Shown here: piece by piece, positions 1 to 6,299 of the stretch
Layout of the letters: every line of letters starts with the position of its first letter
How positions within the stretch are numbered: the first letter of the stretch is position 1
DNA from: Rhodospirillaceae bacterium CCH5-H10
GTDB lineage: Bacteria; Pseudomonadota; Alphaproteobacteria; Reyranellales; Reyranellaceae
Reading direction: 5' to 3'
Length of the DNA stretch: 11,660 nucleotides
Assembly: GCA_001557035.1 (NCBI GenBank)
Contig: LSKJ01000081.1
Span: 1-11,660 of the forward strand
Position numbers and translations under genes: made by a program
The notes under the pieces: generated by a model
What the model saw: the letters and a program-made list of their open reading frames with translations, nothing else
The model's database searches: none
What the model was told of the DNA's origin: nothing

Positions 1-1124
1 ATCGCGAGGTAGAGGAACTCCGCGCCGTCGGCATAGTCGGGCCGGGCCAGGAACTTCTGCTCCAGCATCTGCTCGGCGAGCTGGGCATGCAGTTCGACGC
101 CCGGCACGGCGTCCTGCACCGGTGTATTGCGCAGGTCTTTCAGGCCGATGGCGCTGGTACCGACGAAGAAGACGTTGCCCTCGATCTTTTCCGGCGGCAC
201 CTCGTCGTTCAACACGGCGCGGGCGGAAATGAACCGCTGCTCCTTGTGGCCGGTGTCGTAGACGATGAGGCGGCCGCGCGCGTCGGTCGGGACTTCGAGA
301 TTGCCGGTCCTGATCGCCACGATGCCGGTCTTCTCGCCGAACGACATCTCCCCGCTCGCGCCCGAGGATTTGATCAGATAGGTCGATGCTTCCTGCGCGA
401 CGCGCAACGCCTCGATCGACAGCGCGGGAAACAGGCCATCGTAGCCCGCGACCCGGAACATCATCGGCACGCGGCGGATCACGATGCTGTCGACGTCGGT
501 GTTGACGCTGCCGTTGCCCTTGGCCGCTGCCTCCAGGATGTCGATGGACTTCACCGTGCCGCCCTGCTGCGGCAGGAACTGGCTGGGCTGGTCGCCGGCG
601 AAGGCGACGCCGTGGAAGGTGCGCGGCGGCTTGCCGGTGCCCTTCACGTCGAAGCCGAAGCCCGTGACGACGCGCGACTGGGCCATGGCGTCGGCCAGCA
701 CCTTGTCGTTGTCCTGAACGGCGGCGGCCAGCTTCTGCACCGTCTCGGGATCGGTGAACGCCACGAGGTCGCGCACCATGCGGCTGATCGAGGACCGGTC
801 CGGCTCGGCGAACACCGCGTCGAAGGCCACGACGACGGCGCCCTTCTCCGTGAGCTTGTCGACCAGCCGCGCCACGATCGTGCGCGGCCACGGCCACTGG
901 CCGAATTCCTGCAGCGCCGCCTCGTCGATGTCGACGATGCGCACCGGCGTCTCGGGATTGTAAATTCGCGGCTGGATTCTCTGATAGCTGTCGAAGGCGA
1001 AGTCGCGCAGACGGGTGACCGCGGCCGGATCGGCAATGCGCAGCGCCAGCGCGCCCAGCAACACCAGAAAGGCGACGAAGACCGGCGCACGCGGCGCATT
1101 GATGCAGCGCAGCAACCAGCTCAT
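1..1124 (-). CDS. CHASE2-domain membrane sensor protein (probable adenylate/guanylate cyclase), 3' part off window
   Basis: Partial gene entering at the left edge and read leftward; 374 residues are visible with no stop. The N-terminus (MSWLLRCINAPRAP) leads into one hydrophobic helix at about residues 14-31, then an extracytoplasmic CHASE2-like domain. Typical signatures are the DFAFDSYQRI segment at about 41-50, VRIVDIDEAALQEFGQWPWPR at about 61-81, and the late VELHAQLAEQMLEQ stretch near residue 340. CHASE2 domains are ligand-sensing modules that in Proteobacteria usually precede two or three membrane helices and a class III nucleotidyl cyclase, less often a kinase or GGDEF domain. That output half lies outside the window, so cyclase is inference and CHASE2 is the firm part. 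The ATG at 1124 is preceded by purine-rich GGGGGAG and AGAGGG. The gene is divergent from the transporter at 1196, with 71 bases between. Confidence 0.85.
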   Translation of the reverse strand, partial: MSWLLRCINAPRAPVFVAFLVLLGALALRIADPAAVTRLRDFAFDSYQRIQPRIYNPETPVRIVDIDEAALQEFGQWPWPRTIVARLVDKLTEKGAVVVAFDAVFAEPDRSSISRMVRDLVAFTDPETVQKLAAAVQDNDKVLADAMAQSRVVTGFGFDVKGTGKPPRTFHGVAFAGDQPSQFLPQQGGTVKSIDILEAAAKGNGSVNTDVDSIVIRRVPMMFRVAGYDGLFPALSIEALRVAQEASTYLIKSSGASGEMSFGEKTGIVAIRTGNLEVPTDARGRLIVYDTGHKEQRFISARAVLNDEVPPEKIEGNVFFVGTSAIGLKDLRNTPVQDAVPGVELHAQLAEQMLEQKFLARPDYADGAEFLYLA

Positions 1125-1195
1125 GCGCCCGTGACCCTCTGCTCCCCCACGAACTTCACTTTACAGAGGATGACGGCCAAGCCAAATAGCGCAGC
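1125..1195. promoter_or_regulatory. Divergent intergenic region between CHASE2 gene and DMT transporter
   Basis: This 71-base stretch must hold at least part of the start signals for both divergent genes. It is more A/T-rich than its flanks around 1150-1190. I see no convincing -35/-10 pair. An AGAGGA motif at 1165-1170 runs directly into an ATG at 1170, which opens only a 25-codon frame and is too close to act as that ATG's ribosome site. Confidence 0.3.
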
Positions 1196-2092
1196 TTGTT
1201 GGACGCCCCTCGCCAGACCGCCCTTCACGGCATCTACTTCAAGCTGAGCGCCCTCGTGCTGTTCTGCACGATGGACGCGATGGTGAAGGGGCTGGGCGGC
1301 ACCTATGGCTCCTTTCAGCTCATGGTCTTCCGCAGCGGCGTCGCTCTGGTGCCGGTCGCGGTCCTGATCTGGCACGCCGGCGGCATCCGCGTGGTGCGCA
1401 GCAACCGGCCCTGGCTGCAGTCGCTCCGAGTGACCATCGGCTTCGGCAGCATGTTCGGCTTCTTCTATGCCTTCCCGCGCATGCCGCTGGTCGACGCCTA
1501 CGCCATCTCCTTCTCGGCGCCGCTCTTCATGGTGGCGCTGTCGGTACTGATCCTCAAGGAACCGGTCGGCTGGCGGCGCTGGACCGCGGTCGGCGTCGGC
1601 TTTGCCGGCGTGCTGATCATGCTCGATCCCTGGGGCATCGAGTTCCACGCCGTGTCGCTGATCATCCTGGCGGCAACGTTCTGCTACTCGCTCTCGACGG
1701 TGATGGTCCGCCTGCTCAGCCGGCACGATCCCGACGTGGTGACGCTGTTCTGGTTCGCCATCGTGGGCACCGTCATCTCGCTGGCCTGCGCCGTTCCGGA
1801 ATGGATCTGGCCGCCGGCGATGGACTGGGTCTGGCTGCTGACCCTCGGTCTGCTGGGTGGTTTCGCCCAGATCCTGATCACCCGCGCCTGGCGGCTGGCC
1901 CCGGCCGCCATCCTGGCGCCTTTCGACTACGCGTCGATCGTCCTGGCGATGGCCTTCGGATACCTCTGGTTCAAGGAGGAACCCTCCTGGACGGTCTGGT
2001 ACGGCCTGCCGCTGGTCATGGGATCGGGCCTCTACATCCTCCACCGCGAGCAGGTCAGGGCGCGGGAGCGAAAGAAATCCCTAATTCCCTAG
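1196..2092 (+). CDS. DMT superfamily transporter, EamA/RhaT-like
   Basis: Inner-membrane permease of the drug/metabolite transporter superfamily, 298 residues, the usual size. It carries two EamA repeats (about residues 10-138 and 150-282) that together give about ten hydrophobic helices. Family hallmarks are the charged FRSG stretch after helix 2, the helix-4 segment with MPLVDAYAISFSAPLF, the LILKEPVGWRRW turn ending repeat 1, and YLWFKEEPSW in the matching place of repeat 2. A basic tail (RARERKKS) is probably cytoplasmic. Such proteins export or import small metabolites, and the substrate cannot be told from sequence. The start is uncertain: TTG at 1196 or 1199 are the only in-frame candidates after the stop at 1187 that keep helix 1 whole, and no good Shine-Dalgarno is seen. 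The first in-frame ATG (1271) would cut helix 1. Likely monocistronic, with a terminator-like hairpin at its stop. Confidence 0.88.
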   Translation: MLDAPRQTALHGIYFKLSALVLFCTMDAMVKGLGGTYGSFQLMVFRSGVALVPVAVLIWHAGGIRVVRSNRPWLQSLRVTIGFGSMFGFFYAFPRMPLVDAYAISFSAPLFMVALSVLILKEPVGWRRWTAVGVGFAGVLIMLDPWGIEFHAVSLIILAATFCYSLSTVMVRLLSRHDPDVVTLFWFAIVGTVISLACAVPEWIWPPAMDWVWLLTLGLLGGFAQILITRAWRLAPAAILAPFDYASIVLAMAFGYLWFKEEPSWTVWYGLPLVMGSGLYILHREQVRARERKKSLIP

Positions 2093-2099
2093 GGTTTTT
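2075..2099 (+). terminator. Intrinsic terminator-like hairpin at the end of the DMT transporter gene
   Basis: AAATCCCTA (2075-2083), a six-base loop, then TAGGGTTTT (2090-2098) form a stem with five consecutive pairs including three G-C, one T-T mismatch and three A-T pairs. It runs into five T residues (2095-2099). The stop codon TAG (2090-2092) lies in the right arm. The T-run and position support a terminator, but the stem is short. Confidence 0.5.
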
Positions 2100-2125
2100 G
2101 TCGGGATTGACGAATCGCCCCGCCA

Positions 2126-2140
2126 ACCACATCTTGTGGT
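2126..2140. promoter_or_regulatory. Perfect inverted repeat immediately upstream of the erpA start codon
   Basis: ACCACA-TCT-TGTGGT is a perfect 6+6 inverted repeat ending one base before the ATG at 2142. It could be a dimeric regulator's operator or a small mRNA hairpin at the initiation site. A TTGACG at 2107-2112 has a weak -10 candidate CATCTT at 2130-2135, 17 bases downstream. If real, this would place the repeat over the -10 and the transcript start at about the ATG. I do not recognise the repeat as an IscR, RirA or Irr box. Confidence 0.4.
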
Positions 2141-2141
2141 C

Positions 2142-2480
2142 ATGACCACCGACGCCACGACCTTCTCTGTCACCCCCAGCGCGGCCAAGCGGATCGCCTT
2201 CCTGGCTTCCCGGGAGCCCAAGCCCGTCATGATGCGGGTGGCGGTCCTGGGCGGCGGCTGCTCGGGCTTCCAGTACAATTTCTCCTTCGAGGAAGCGCGC
2301 AACGAGGACGACCTCGTCATCGAGCGCGACGGCGCCGCCGTGCTGGTCGACGCCACCTCGCTGGAGTTCCTGAAGGGCAGCCAGCTCGACTATGTCGAGG
2401 AAATGGTCGGCGCCGCGTTCCAGGTGAAGAACCCGAACGCCACCTCCTCCTGCGGCTGCGGCAACTCGTTCAGCGTGTGA
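2142..2480 (+). CDS. erpA: Iron-sulfur cluster insertion protein, A-type carrier (HesB/IscA/ErpA family)
   Basis: Small cytoplasmic A-type carrier, 112 residues, that receives Fe-S clusters and hands them to apo-enzymes. All three conserved cluster ligands are present: Cys40 in GGGCSGFQY and Cys104/Cys106 in the C-terminal SSCGCGNSFSV. The core between (DDLVIERDGAAVLVD, then the LDYVEE segment) also follows the family pattern. ErpA is favoured over IscA or SufA because the gene stands alone, away from any isc or suf genes, as is usual in Alphaproteobacteria; that assignment is inference. Two starts are possible: GTG at 2136 would add Met-Val, while ATG at 2142 begins MTTDATTFSV. Neither has a Shine-Dalgarno. 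The gene converges on the MaoC-like gene at 2544. The Fe-S RNA methyltransferase at 8820-10073 is one possible client in this window, without direct evidence. Confidence 0.92.
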   Translation: MTTDATTFSVTPSAAKRIAFLASREPKPVMMRVAVLGGGCSGFQYNFSFEEARNEDDLVIERDGAAVLVDATSLEFLKGSQLDYVEEMVGAAFQVKNPNATSSCGCGNSFSV

Positions 2481-2515
2481 GCCGAGCGCAGCTCGGCTGC
2501 TGAGCGGCAAGCCGC
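2481..2515. terminator. Paired GC-rich hairpins between convergent erpA and MaoC-like genes
   Basis: Directly after the erpA stop, GCCGAGC-GCA-GCTCGGC (2481-2497) is a perfect 7-bp stem. Six bases further on, GCGGC-AA-GCCGC (2504-2515) is a second, smaller one. Neither has a T-run on either strand. Position between two convergent stops suggests a bidirectional transcription or 3'-end-stabilising structure rather than a classical intrinsic terminator. Confidence 0.4.
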
Positions 2516-2543
2516 CCAGCGTAGCAATGTCTGAGCGCGCCGC

Positions 2544-3014
2544 CTATGCCTTGGCGTAGGCGATGCTCATGGTCTCGGCAACACAAGCCGGACGGTCCTT
2601 GCCTTCGATCTCGACGGTCCACTGGTATGTCATGCGAATGCCGCCGTTCGGCATGTCGTCGGCGGCGAGCAGCTTCTGTCGGCCGCGGATGCGCGCACCG
2701 ACCTGCACGGGGCTGGTGTAGCGCACCTTGTTCGAACCGTAGTTGATGCCGTTCCGCATGTTCTCGATCTTCAGCACGTCGCGGGCGAAGGTGGAGATCA
2801 CGGAGAAGGTAAGATTGCCGTGCGCGATGGTCTTCCCATCCGGCATGTCCGTCTTGCAGCGCTCGACATCGACATGGATCCATTGATGGTCGCCACTGGC
2901 TTCGGCGAATGTGTTGATGCGCTCCTGCGTCATGACAAGCCAGTCGCTGACTCCCAGCTCCTGACCGACCAGCGCCTTCATCGCCTGTGGGCTCTCGACG
3001 ATCCGCTTTGCCAT
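2544..3014 (-). CDS. MaoC-like hotdog-fold dehydratase/hydratase
   Basis: Cytoplasmic single-hotdog protein of 156 residues in the MaoC/R-specific enoyl-CoA hydratase superfamily, which adds water across trans-2-enoyl-CoA. The hydratase motif reads FAEASGDHQWIHVDVERC (about residues 36-53), with the expected Asp42 and His47 five apart. The IAHGNLTFS stretch follows at 63-71 and the KVRYTSPVQVG strand at 96-106. The QWIHVD variant resembles the Rv0130/NodN-type branch. ATG at 3014 was chosen because a strong AAGGAGGA lies 4 bases upstream; an extension to 3101 would run through this ribosome site and adds nothing conserved. The gene is divergent from the M20 gene, with a 115-base shared upstream region. 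The acyl substrate is unknown. Confidence 0.87.
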   Translation of the reverse strand: MAKRIVESPQAMKALVGQELGVSDWLVMTQERINTFAEASGDHQWIHVDVERCKTDMPDGKTIAHGNLTFSVISTFARDVLKIENMRNGINYGSNKVRYTSPVQVGARIRGRQKLLAADDMPNGGIRMTYQWTVEIEGKDRPACVAETMSIAYAKA

Positions 3015-3129
3015 GATTTCCTCCTTCAAACTCAAGCCAGCACGTATTCTGTACTGTCGCAGGAGGAGTTCTCCTTTCGCAATCGATAAGTCCTTGCACA
3101 CTTGCCACGTCGTCTAGGACACTCGCGGC
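3015..3129. promoter_or_regulatory. Divergent control region between MaoC-like and M20 amidohydrolase genes
   Basis: These 115 bases separate two divergent starts. On the - strand they hold the strong maoC-like ribosome site (AAGGAGGA at 3019-3026). A short inverted repeat AGGAG-TT-CTCCT sits at 3064-3075 in the middle. On the + strand AGGA at about 3115-3118 could serve the M20 start. No clear -35/-10 pair is visible, and the region is visibly less GC-rich than the genes. Confidence 0.35.
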
Positions 3130-4386
3130 ATGAATGACGTGATCACACGCAACGAACTCTCCGAGCGCATTTCCGCCGCGGCCCTCGAGATCGAGGACAA
3201 GGTCATCGCCTGGCGGCGGGACATTCACGAGAATCCGGAGCTCTCCTACCAGGAGACGCGCACCGCCGCGCTCGCCGCCGAGCACCTGGAGAAGCTCGGC
3301 TACGAGGTGAAGACAGGCGTCGGGATCACCGGCGTCGTGGGCGTGCTGAAGGGCGGCAAGCCGGGTGGCGTCGTGGCGCTGCGGGCCGACATGGATGCGC
3401 TGCCCGTCGAGGAGCGGGTCGACCTGCCCTTCGCCTCCAAGGCCAAGGCGCAGTATCTCGGACAGACCGTGCCGGTGATGCATGCCTGCGGCCACGATTG
3501 CCACGTCGCCATCCTGATGGGCGTCGCCGAGATCCTGGCCGGCATGAAGGACGAGATCCCGGGCACGGTGAAGCTGATCTTCCAGCCCAACGAGGAAGGC
3601 TCCAACGACGGCCGCCCGAGCGGCGCCGAAGCGATGATCGCCGACGGCTGCATGCAGAACCCGGCGCCGTCCGCGGTATTCGGCCTGCATGTCACGTCGG
3701 GCATCCGCTCGGGCGTGATCGCACTCCGTCCCGGCGGTCTGATGGCGAGTGCGGACCGCCTCAAGATCGATGTCGAGGGCCGCCAGACGCACGGCTCGCA
3801 GCCGTGGCGCGGCATCGATCCGGTCGTCACCTCGGCGCAGATCATCCTGGCGCTGCAGACCATCGTCAGCCGGCAGCTCGACCCCACCCTCTCGCCGGCG
3901 GTCATCTCCGTCTCGACCATCCATGGCGGCGTGCGCAACAACATCCTGCCCGATTCGGTCGCCATGGAAGGCACCATCCGCACCCACGACGAGGGCGTGC
4001 GCGCCGAGATCCGTAAGCGCATCGACAAGACCGCCGGCGCCATCGCCGAGGCCGCCGGCGCCAAGGCCACCGTCACGGTCTTCGACGGCGTGCCGGTGAC
4101 CTACAACGATCCGCCGCTCACCGACTGGGGCACCAACAGCCTGAAGAACGGTCTCGACACCCAGCGCGTCACAGAGGTGCGCCCGGTGATGGGCGCCGAG
4201 GATTTTTCCTATCTCGCCCAGGTGGTGCCGGGCATGTTCTTCTTCCTGGGCATCGTACCGCCGGATGTCGACCCCATGCAGGCGCCAGCCAACCATTCGC
4301 CGCTCTTCCGCGTCCACGAGCCCGCGCTCAAGTATGGCGTGCGCGCGCTCAGCTACCTCGCGATCGATTATCTCAAGCGGAAATAG
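3130..4386 (+). CDS. M20D-family metal-dependent amidohydrolase (hippurate/N-acyl-amino-acid hydrolase-like)
   Basis: Cytoplasmic dinuclear-metal hydrolase of 418 residues that cleaves the amide bond of N-acyl amino acids or similar conjugates. The M20D metal set is visible: Cys120 and His122 in HACGHDCH, Glu155/Glu156 in QPNEEG, His187 in GLHV and His389 in ANHSP. The small dimerisation domain includes RQTHGSQPWRGIDPV (about 218-232) with His221, and MGAEDFSY lies at about 354-361. One variation is QPNEEG where QPAEEG is usual. No signal peptide is seen. Hippurate hydrolase, IAA-amino-acid hydrolase and N-acetyldiaminopimelate deacetylase share these motifs, so the substrate is open. Thirteen bases downstream begins the Fe-ADH-fold gene, almost certainly cotranscribed. 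Confidence 0.93.
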   Translation: MNDVITRNELSERISAAALEIEDKVIAWRRDIHENPELSYQETRTAALAAEHLEKLGYEVKTGVGITGVVGVLKGGKPGGVVALRADMDALPVEERVDLPFASKAKAQYLGQTVPVMHACGHDCHVAILMGVAEILAGMKDEIPGTVKLIFQPNEEGSNDGRPSGAEAMIADGCMQNPAPSAVFGLHVTSGIRSGVIALRPGGLMASADRLKIDVEGRQTHGSQPWRGIDPVVTSAQIILALQTIVSRQLDPTLSPAVISVSTIHGGVRNNILPDSVAMEGTIRTHDEGVRAEIRKRIDKTAGAIAEAAGAKATVTVFDGVPVTYNDPPLTDWGTNSLKNGLDTQRVTEVRPVMGAEDFSYLAQVVPGMFFFLGIVPPDVDPMQAPANHSPLFRVHEPALKYGVRALSYLAIDYLKRK

Positions 4387-4399
4387 CGGAGAAGACAGA

Positions 4400-5596
4400 G
4401 TGAGTTTTCGTGCCTCGGGCCATAGCTGGCGCCTGTATTGCGGATCGAACGTCCTCGAGAAGCACCTCATGGAGGTCATTGCTCGGGCCGGCGCCAAGCG
4501 CGCATTCGTTATCTGCTCACCATCCATTAACAAGCGAACCGACACCGTTCGCCGCATCGAAAAGGCGTTGGGGCCGGTTCTTGCCGGAGTCTTCGACCAA
4601 ATCGAGAAGGATTGCCCCTATCCCAACGTCTGCGCGGCCAGGGATGCGGCGCGCGATGCCAATGCCGATCTGCTTGTCGCCGTGGGTGGCGGAAGCGTGC
4701 TGGTCGCCACGCGGGCGGTCGCCATCTTCCTCGGAGAAGATCGCAATCCTTTCGAGATCATGACGCAGTACCCGGCCGGCAAGCCGGCCTATAGCCCGCG
4801 CCTCGCTGCGCCGAAGATCCCCATCGTCAACATTCCGACCACTCCCACCAGCGCCATGAACCGCGCCGGAACGGGACTGAAGAATGCCGATCTGGATCAT
4901 CGCATGGAGTTCTTCGATCCCAAGACCCGGCCGCAGGCAATCCTGCTGGATTACGAGGTCCTGATGACGACACCCTCTTCCTCCCACCGGTCGACCGCCA
5001 CCACGGTCTTCTCCAGTGCCGTCGGGGCGATCGCCGCTGCCGAATCCAATCCCCTGGTCGAAGGCGATCGCCTTCAGGCTTTCCGCCTCGCCTTTCGCGC
5101 CTATTCGGCCCTTGCCCAAAATCGCGACGATGCAGCCTCGCGTGCCGATCTCTGCATCGCCGCATTCTTGCAGAACCGTGCCGAGGACGATGGGGCCCGC
5201 ATGGGGGCCAGTTCTTCCTTTGGCGGAGATTACGCCGTCTCTACCGCCTTGCACGTCGAGTTCCCGCATGTCGGTCAGGGCGAGTCGATCTCGACCGTCC
5301 ACGCCAGCAAGATCCGACTGTCGCAGGATGACGATGCGGCCGCGGCGCAAGTCGTTGCCGAAGCGCTCGGCCTCGATCCTGGCTCCAAGCCGACCAGACT
5401 GGCCATCGCCGACGAGTTGGAACGACTGTACCGCGGCGTGGGAATGCCGATCCGTCTCCGCGAACTGGACATTCCGCGATCGGCGCTGCCCCTCATCGCA
5501 GGACAGACTGTGAAGAACTTCAATGCCAACGCAGGCGTGCGGTCCGACAGCGAGCGCATTGCCGCGGCCCAGCAGCTGCTGGAAGCCGCTTACTGA
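4400..5596 (+). CDS. Iron-containing alcohol dehydrogenase-fold protein, maleylacetate reductase-like, with altered metal site
   Basis: Protein of 398 residues with the two-domain Fe-ADH fold. The NAD(P)-binding motif GGGS is at 96-99 (VAVGGGSVLVAT). The IPTTPTSAMN segment, an FFDPKTRPQAILLDYEVL strand and a C-terminal helix ending QQLLEAAY are typical of the group III/maleylacetate reductase side of the family. An ungapped match to the canonical GMDALxHAxEA ligand motif places Thr201 where Asp is normal and Ser205 where His is normal. Later histidines are His285, His290 and His301, with altered spacing. Canonical Fe2+/Zn2+ binding is therefore doubtful, so it may be a metal-free reductase or a non-dehydrogenase. 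The GTG at 4400 has GGAGAAG 8 bases upstream; starting at 4265 would overlap the M20 gene by 122 bases. Its stop lies 11 bases from that of the convergent racemase-like gene. Confidence 0.82.
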   Translation: MSFRASGHSWRLYCGSNVLEKHLMEVIARAGAKRAFVICSPSINKRTDTVRRIEKALGPVLAGVFDQIEKDCPYPNVCAARDAARDANADLLVAVGGGSVLVATRAVAIFLGEDRNPFEIMTQYPAGKPAYSPRLAAPKIPIVNIPTTPTSAMNRAGTGLKNADLDHRMEFFDPKTRPQAILLDYEVLMTTPSSSHRSTATTVFSSAVGAIAAAESNPLVEGDRLQAFRLAFRAYSALAQNRDDAASRADLCIAAFLQNRAEDDGARMGASSSFGGDYAVSTALHVEFPHVGQGESISTVHASKIRLSQDDDAAAAQVVAEALGLDPGSKPTRLAIADELERLYRGVGMPIRLRELDIPRSALPLIAGQTVKNFNANAGVRSDSERIAAAQQLLEAAY

Positions 5597-5607
5597 TCGA
5601 CCGCAGG

Positions 5608-6270
5608 TCAGCCGCCGATGGCGGCCCTGATGCGGTCGACCGCGGCGTCGGGCGCGGTGAGCACCGGTGTCTTGACCACTTCGGTGACGGCCGCCAGCGC
5701 CCGCGACGTCGAAAAGTGGGCGAGCATGATGGCATCGCAGTGCGCGAGTTCGGGCGCCCGCGCGGCGATCAGCGCGTTGTGCCGGTCGGCGTCGCCCTTG
5801 CGCAACGCGTCCATGGCTCCCTCGACGACGATCGTCTCGAGCGTCGCCTTGGCACCCGCCTCCCCTACGAACTGCTCGAACTCCTCCGTCATGGTCAGGA
5901 CCGACGGCGCGAAAGTCGCGAGCATGCCGATCCGCTGACCGCGGCCGATCGCTTCCCGGAACATCGCTTCGTTGGGCTTCAGCACCGGCACCGGCAGCTC
6001 CTTTGCCATGCGCTCGATCGCCGGCCCGAACGCCGAGCAGGTGACGAGGATCGCTTCGGCCCCGATGCGATGCGCGTAGCTGCCAAGCTCGACGAAGCGC
6101 TCGAACATACGCGGTGTCAGATCATGATCCTTGGCGCGATCGATCGACAGCGAAGCGTCGAGCAGGTCGACGGTCTCGGCCTCGGGCCAGCGCGTGGCGA
6201 ACGCCCGCTGGATGGGTTCGACGGCGACGGGTGTGCCATGCAGGAGGACGACGCGGGACTTCTTCGACAT
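5608..6270 (-). CDS. Aspartate/glutamate/hydantoin racemase-fold protein with a single catalytic Cys
   Basis: Cytoplasmic protein of 220 residues, a normal length for the Asp/Glu racemase superfamily. The first catalytic Cys is Cys78 in ILVTCSAFGPAIE. The domain signature VLKPNEAMFREAI follows at about 96-108, and a second alpha/beta lobe begins at RIGMLATFAPSV (about 113-124). Where two-base racemases have a second Cys (LGCT-like), this protein reads IMLAHFSTS, with His185. The only nearby Cys (178) is seven residues too early. One-Cys members include non-racemases such as arylmalonate decarboxylase (which keeps the other Cys) and maleate isomerase-type enzymes, so racemase activity should not be assumed. 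Start ATG 6270; the ribosome site is weak. It follows the ModA-like gene by 29 bases on the same strand, so the two are probably one operon. Confidence 0.82.
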   Translation of the reverse strand: MSKKSRVVLLHGTPVAVEPIQRAFATRWPEAETVDLLDASLSIDRAKDHDLTPRMFERFVELGSYAHRIGAEAILVTCSAFGPAIERMAKELPVPVLKPNEAMFREAIGRGQRIGMLATFAPSVLTMTEEFEQFVGEAGAKATLETIVVEGAMDALRKGDADRHNALIAARAPELAHCDAIMLAHFSTSRALAAVTEVVKTPVLTAPDAAVDRIRAAIGG

Positions 6271-6299
6271 GCGATCGGTCTTTCGAAAGGAGAGTGATT

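Noticed and set aside
87..1247. Long + strand open frame opposite the CHASE2 gene
   Set aside because: Its Arg/His/Asp-rich translation has no recognisable domain, while the opposite strand encodes a clear CHASE2 protein continuing off the edge. High-GC antisense shadow.
3015..3101. N-terminal extension of the MaoC-like protein by 29 residues
   Set aside because: A strong AAGGAGGA stands 4 bases before ATG 3014, and the extension would translate that ribosome site and the divergent promoter spacer.
4265..4399. Earlier start for the Fe-ADH-like gene inside the M20 gene
   Set aside because: It would overlap the conserved M20 C-terminus by 122 bases. GTG 4400 has a good GGAG site and gives the family-typical length.
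2470..4557. 695-codon - strand frame covering the MaoC-like and M20 genes
   Set aside because: It lies antisense to the M20 gene and out of frame with the MaoC-like gene. Composition is biased with no motif; both real genes have complete active sites in other frames.
4774..4789. Perfect GGCCGGC-AA-GCCGGCC hairpin inside the Fe-ADH-like gene
   Set aside because: It is explained by GC-rich codons for a Pro-Ala-Gly-Lys-Pro-Ala stretch, and there is no sign of an internal terminator, frameshift or insertion.
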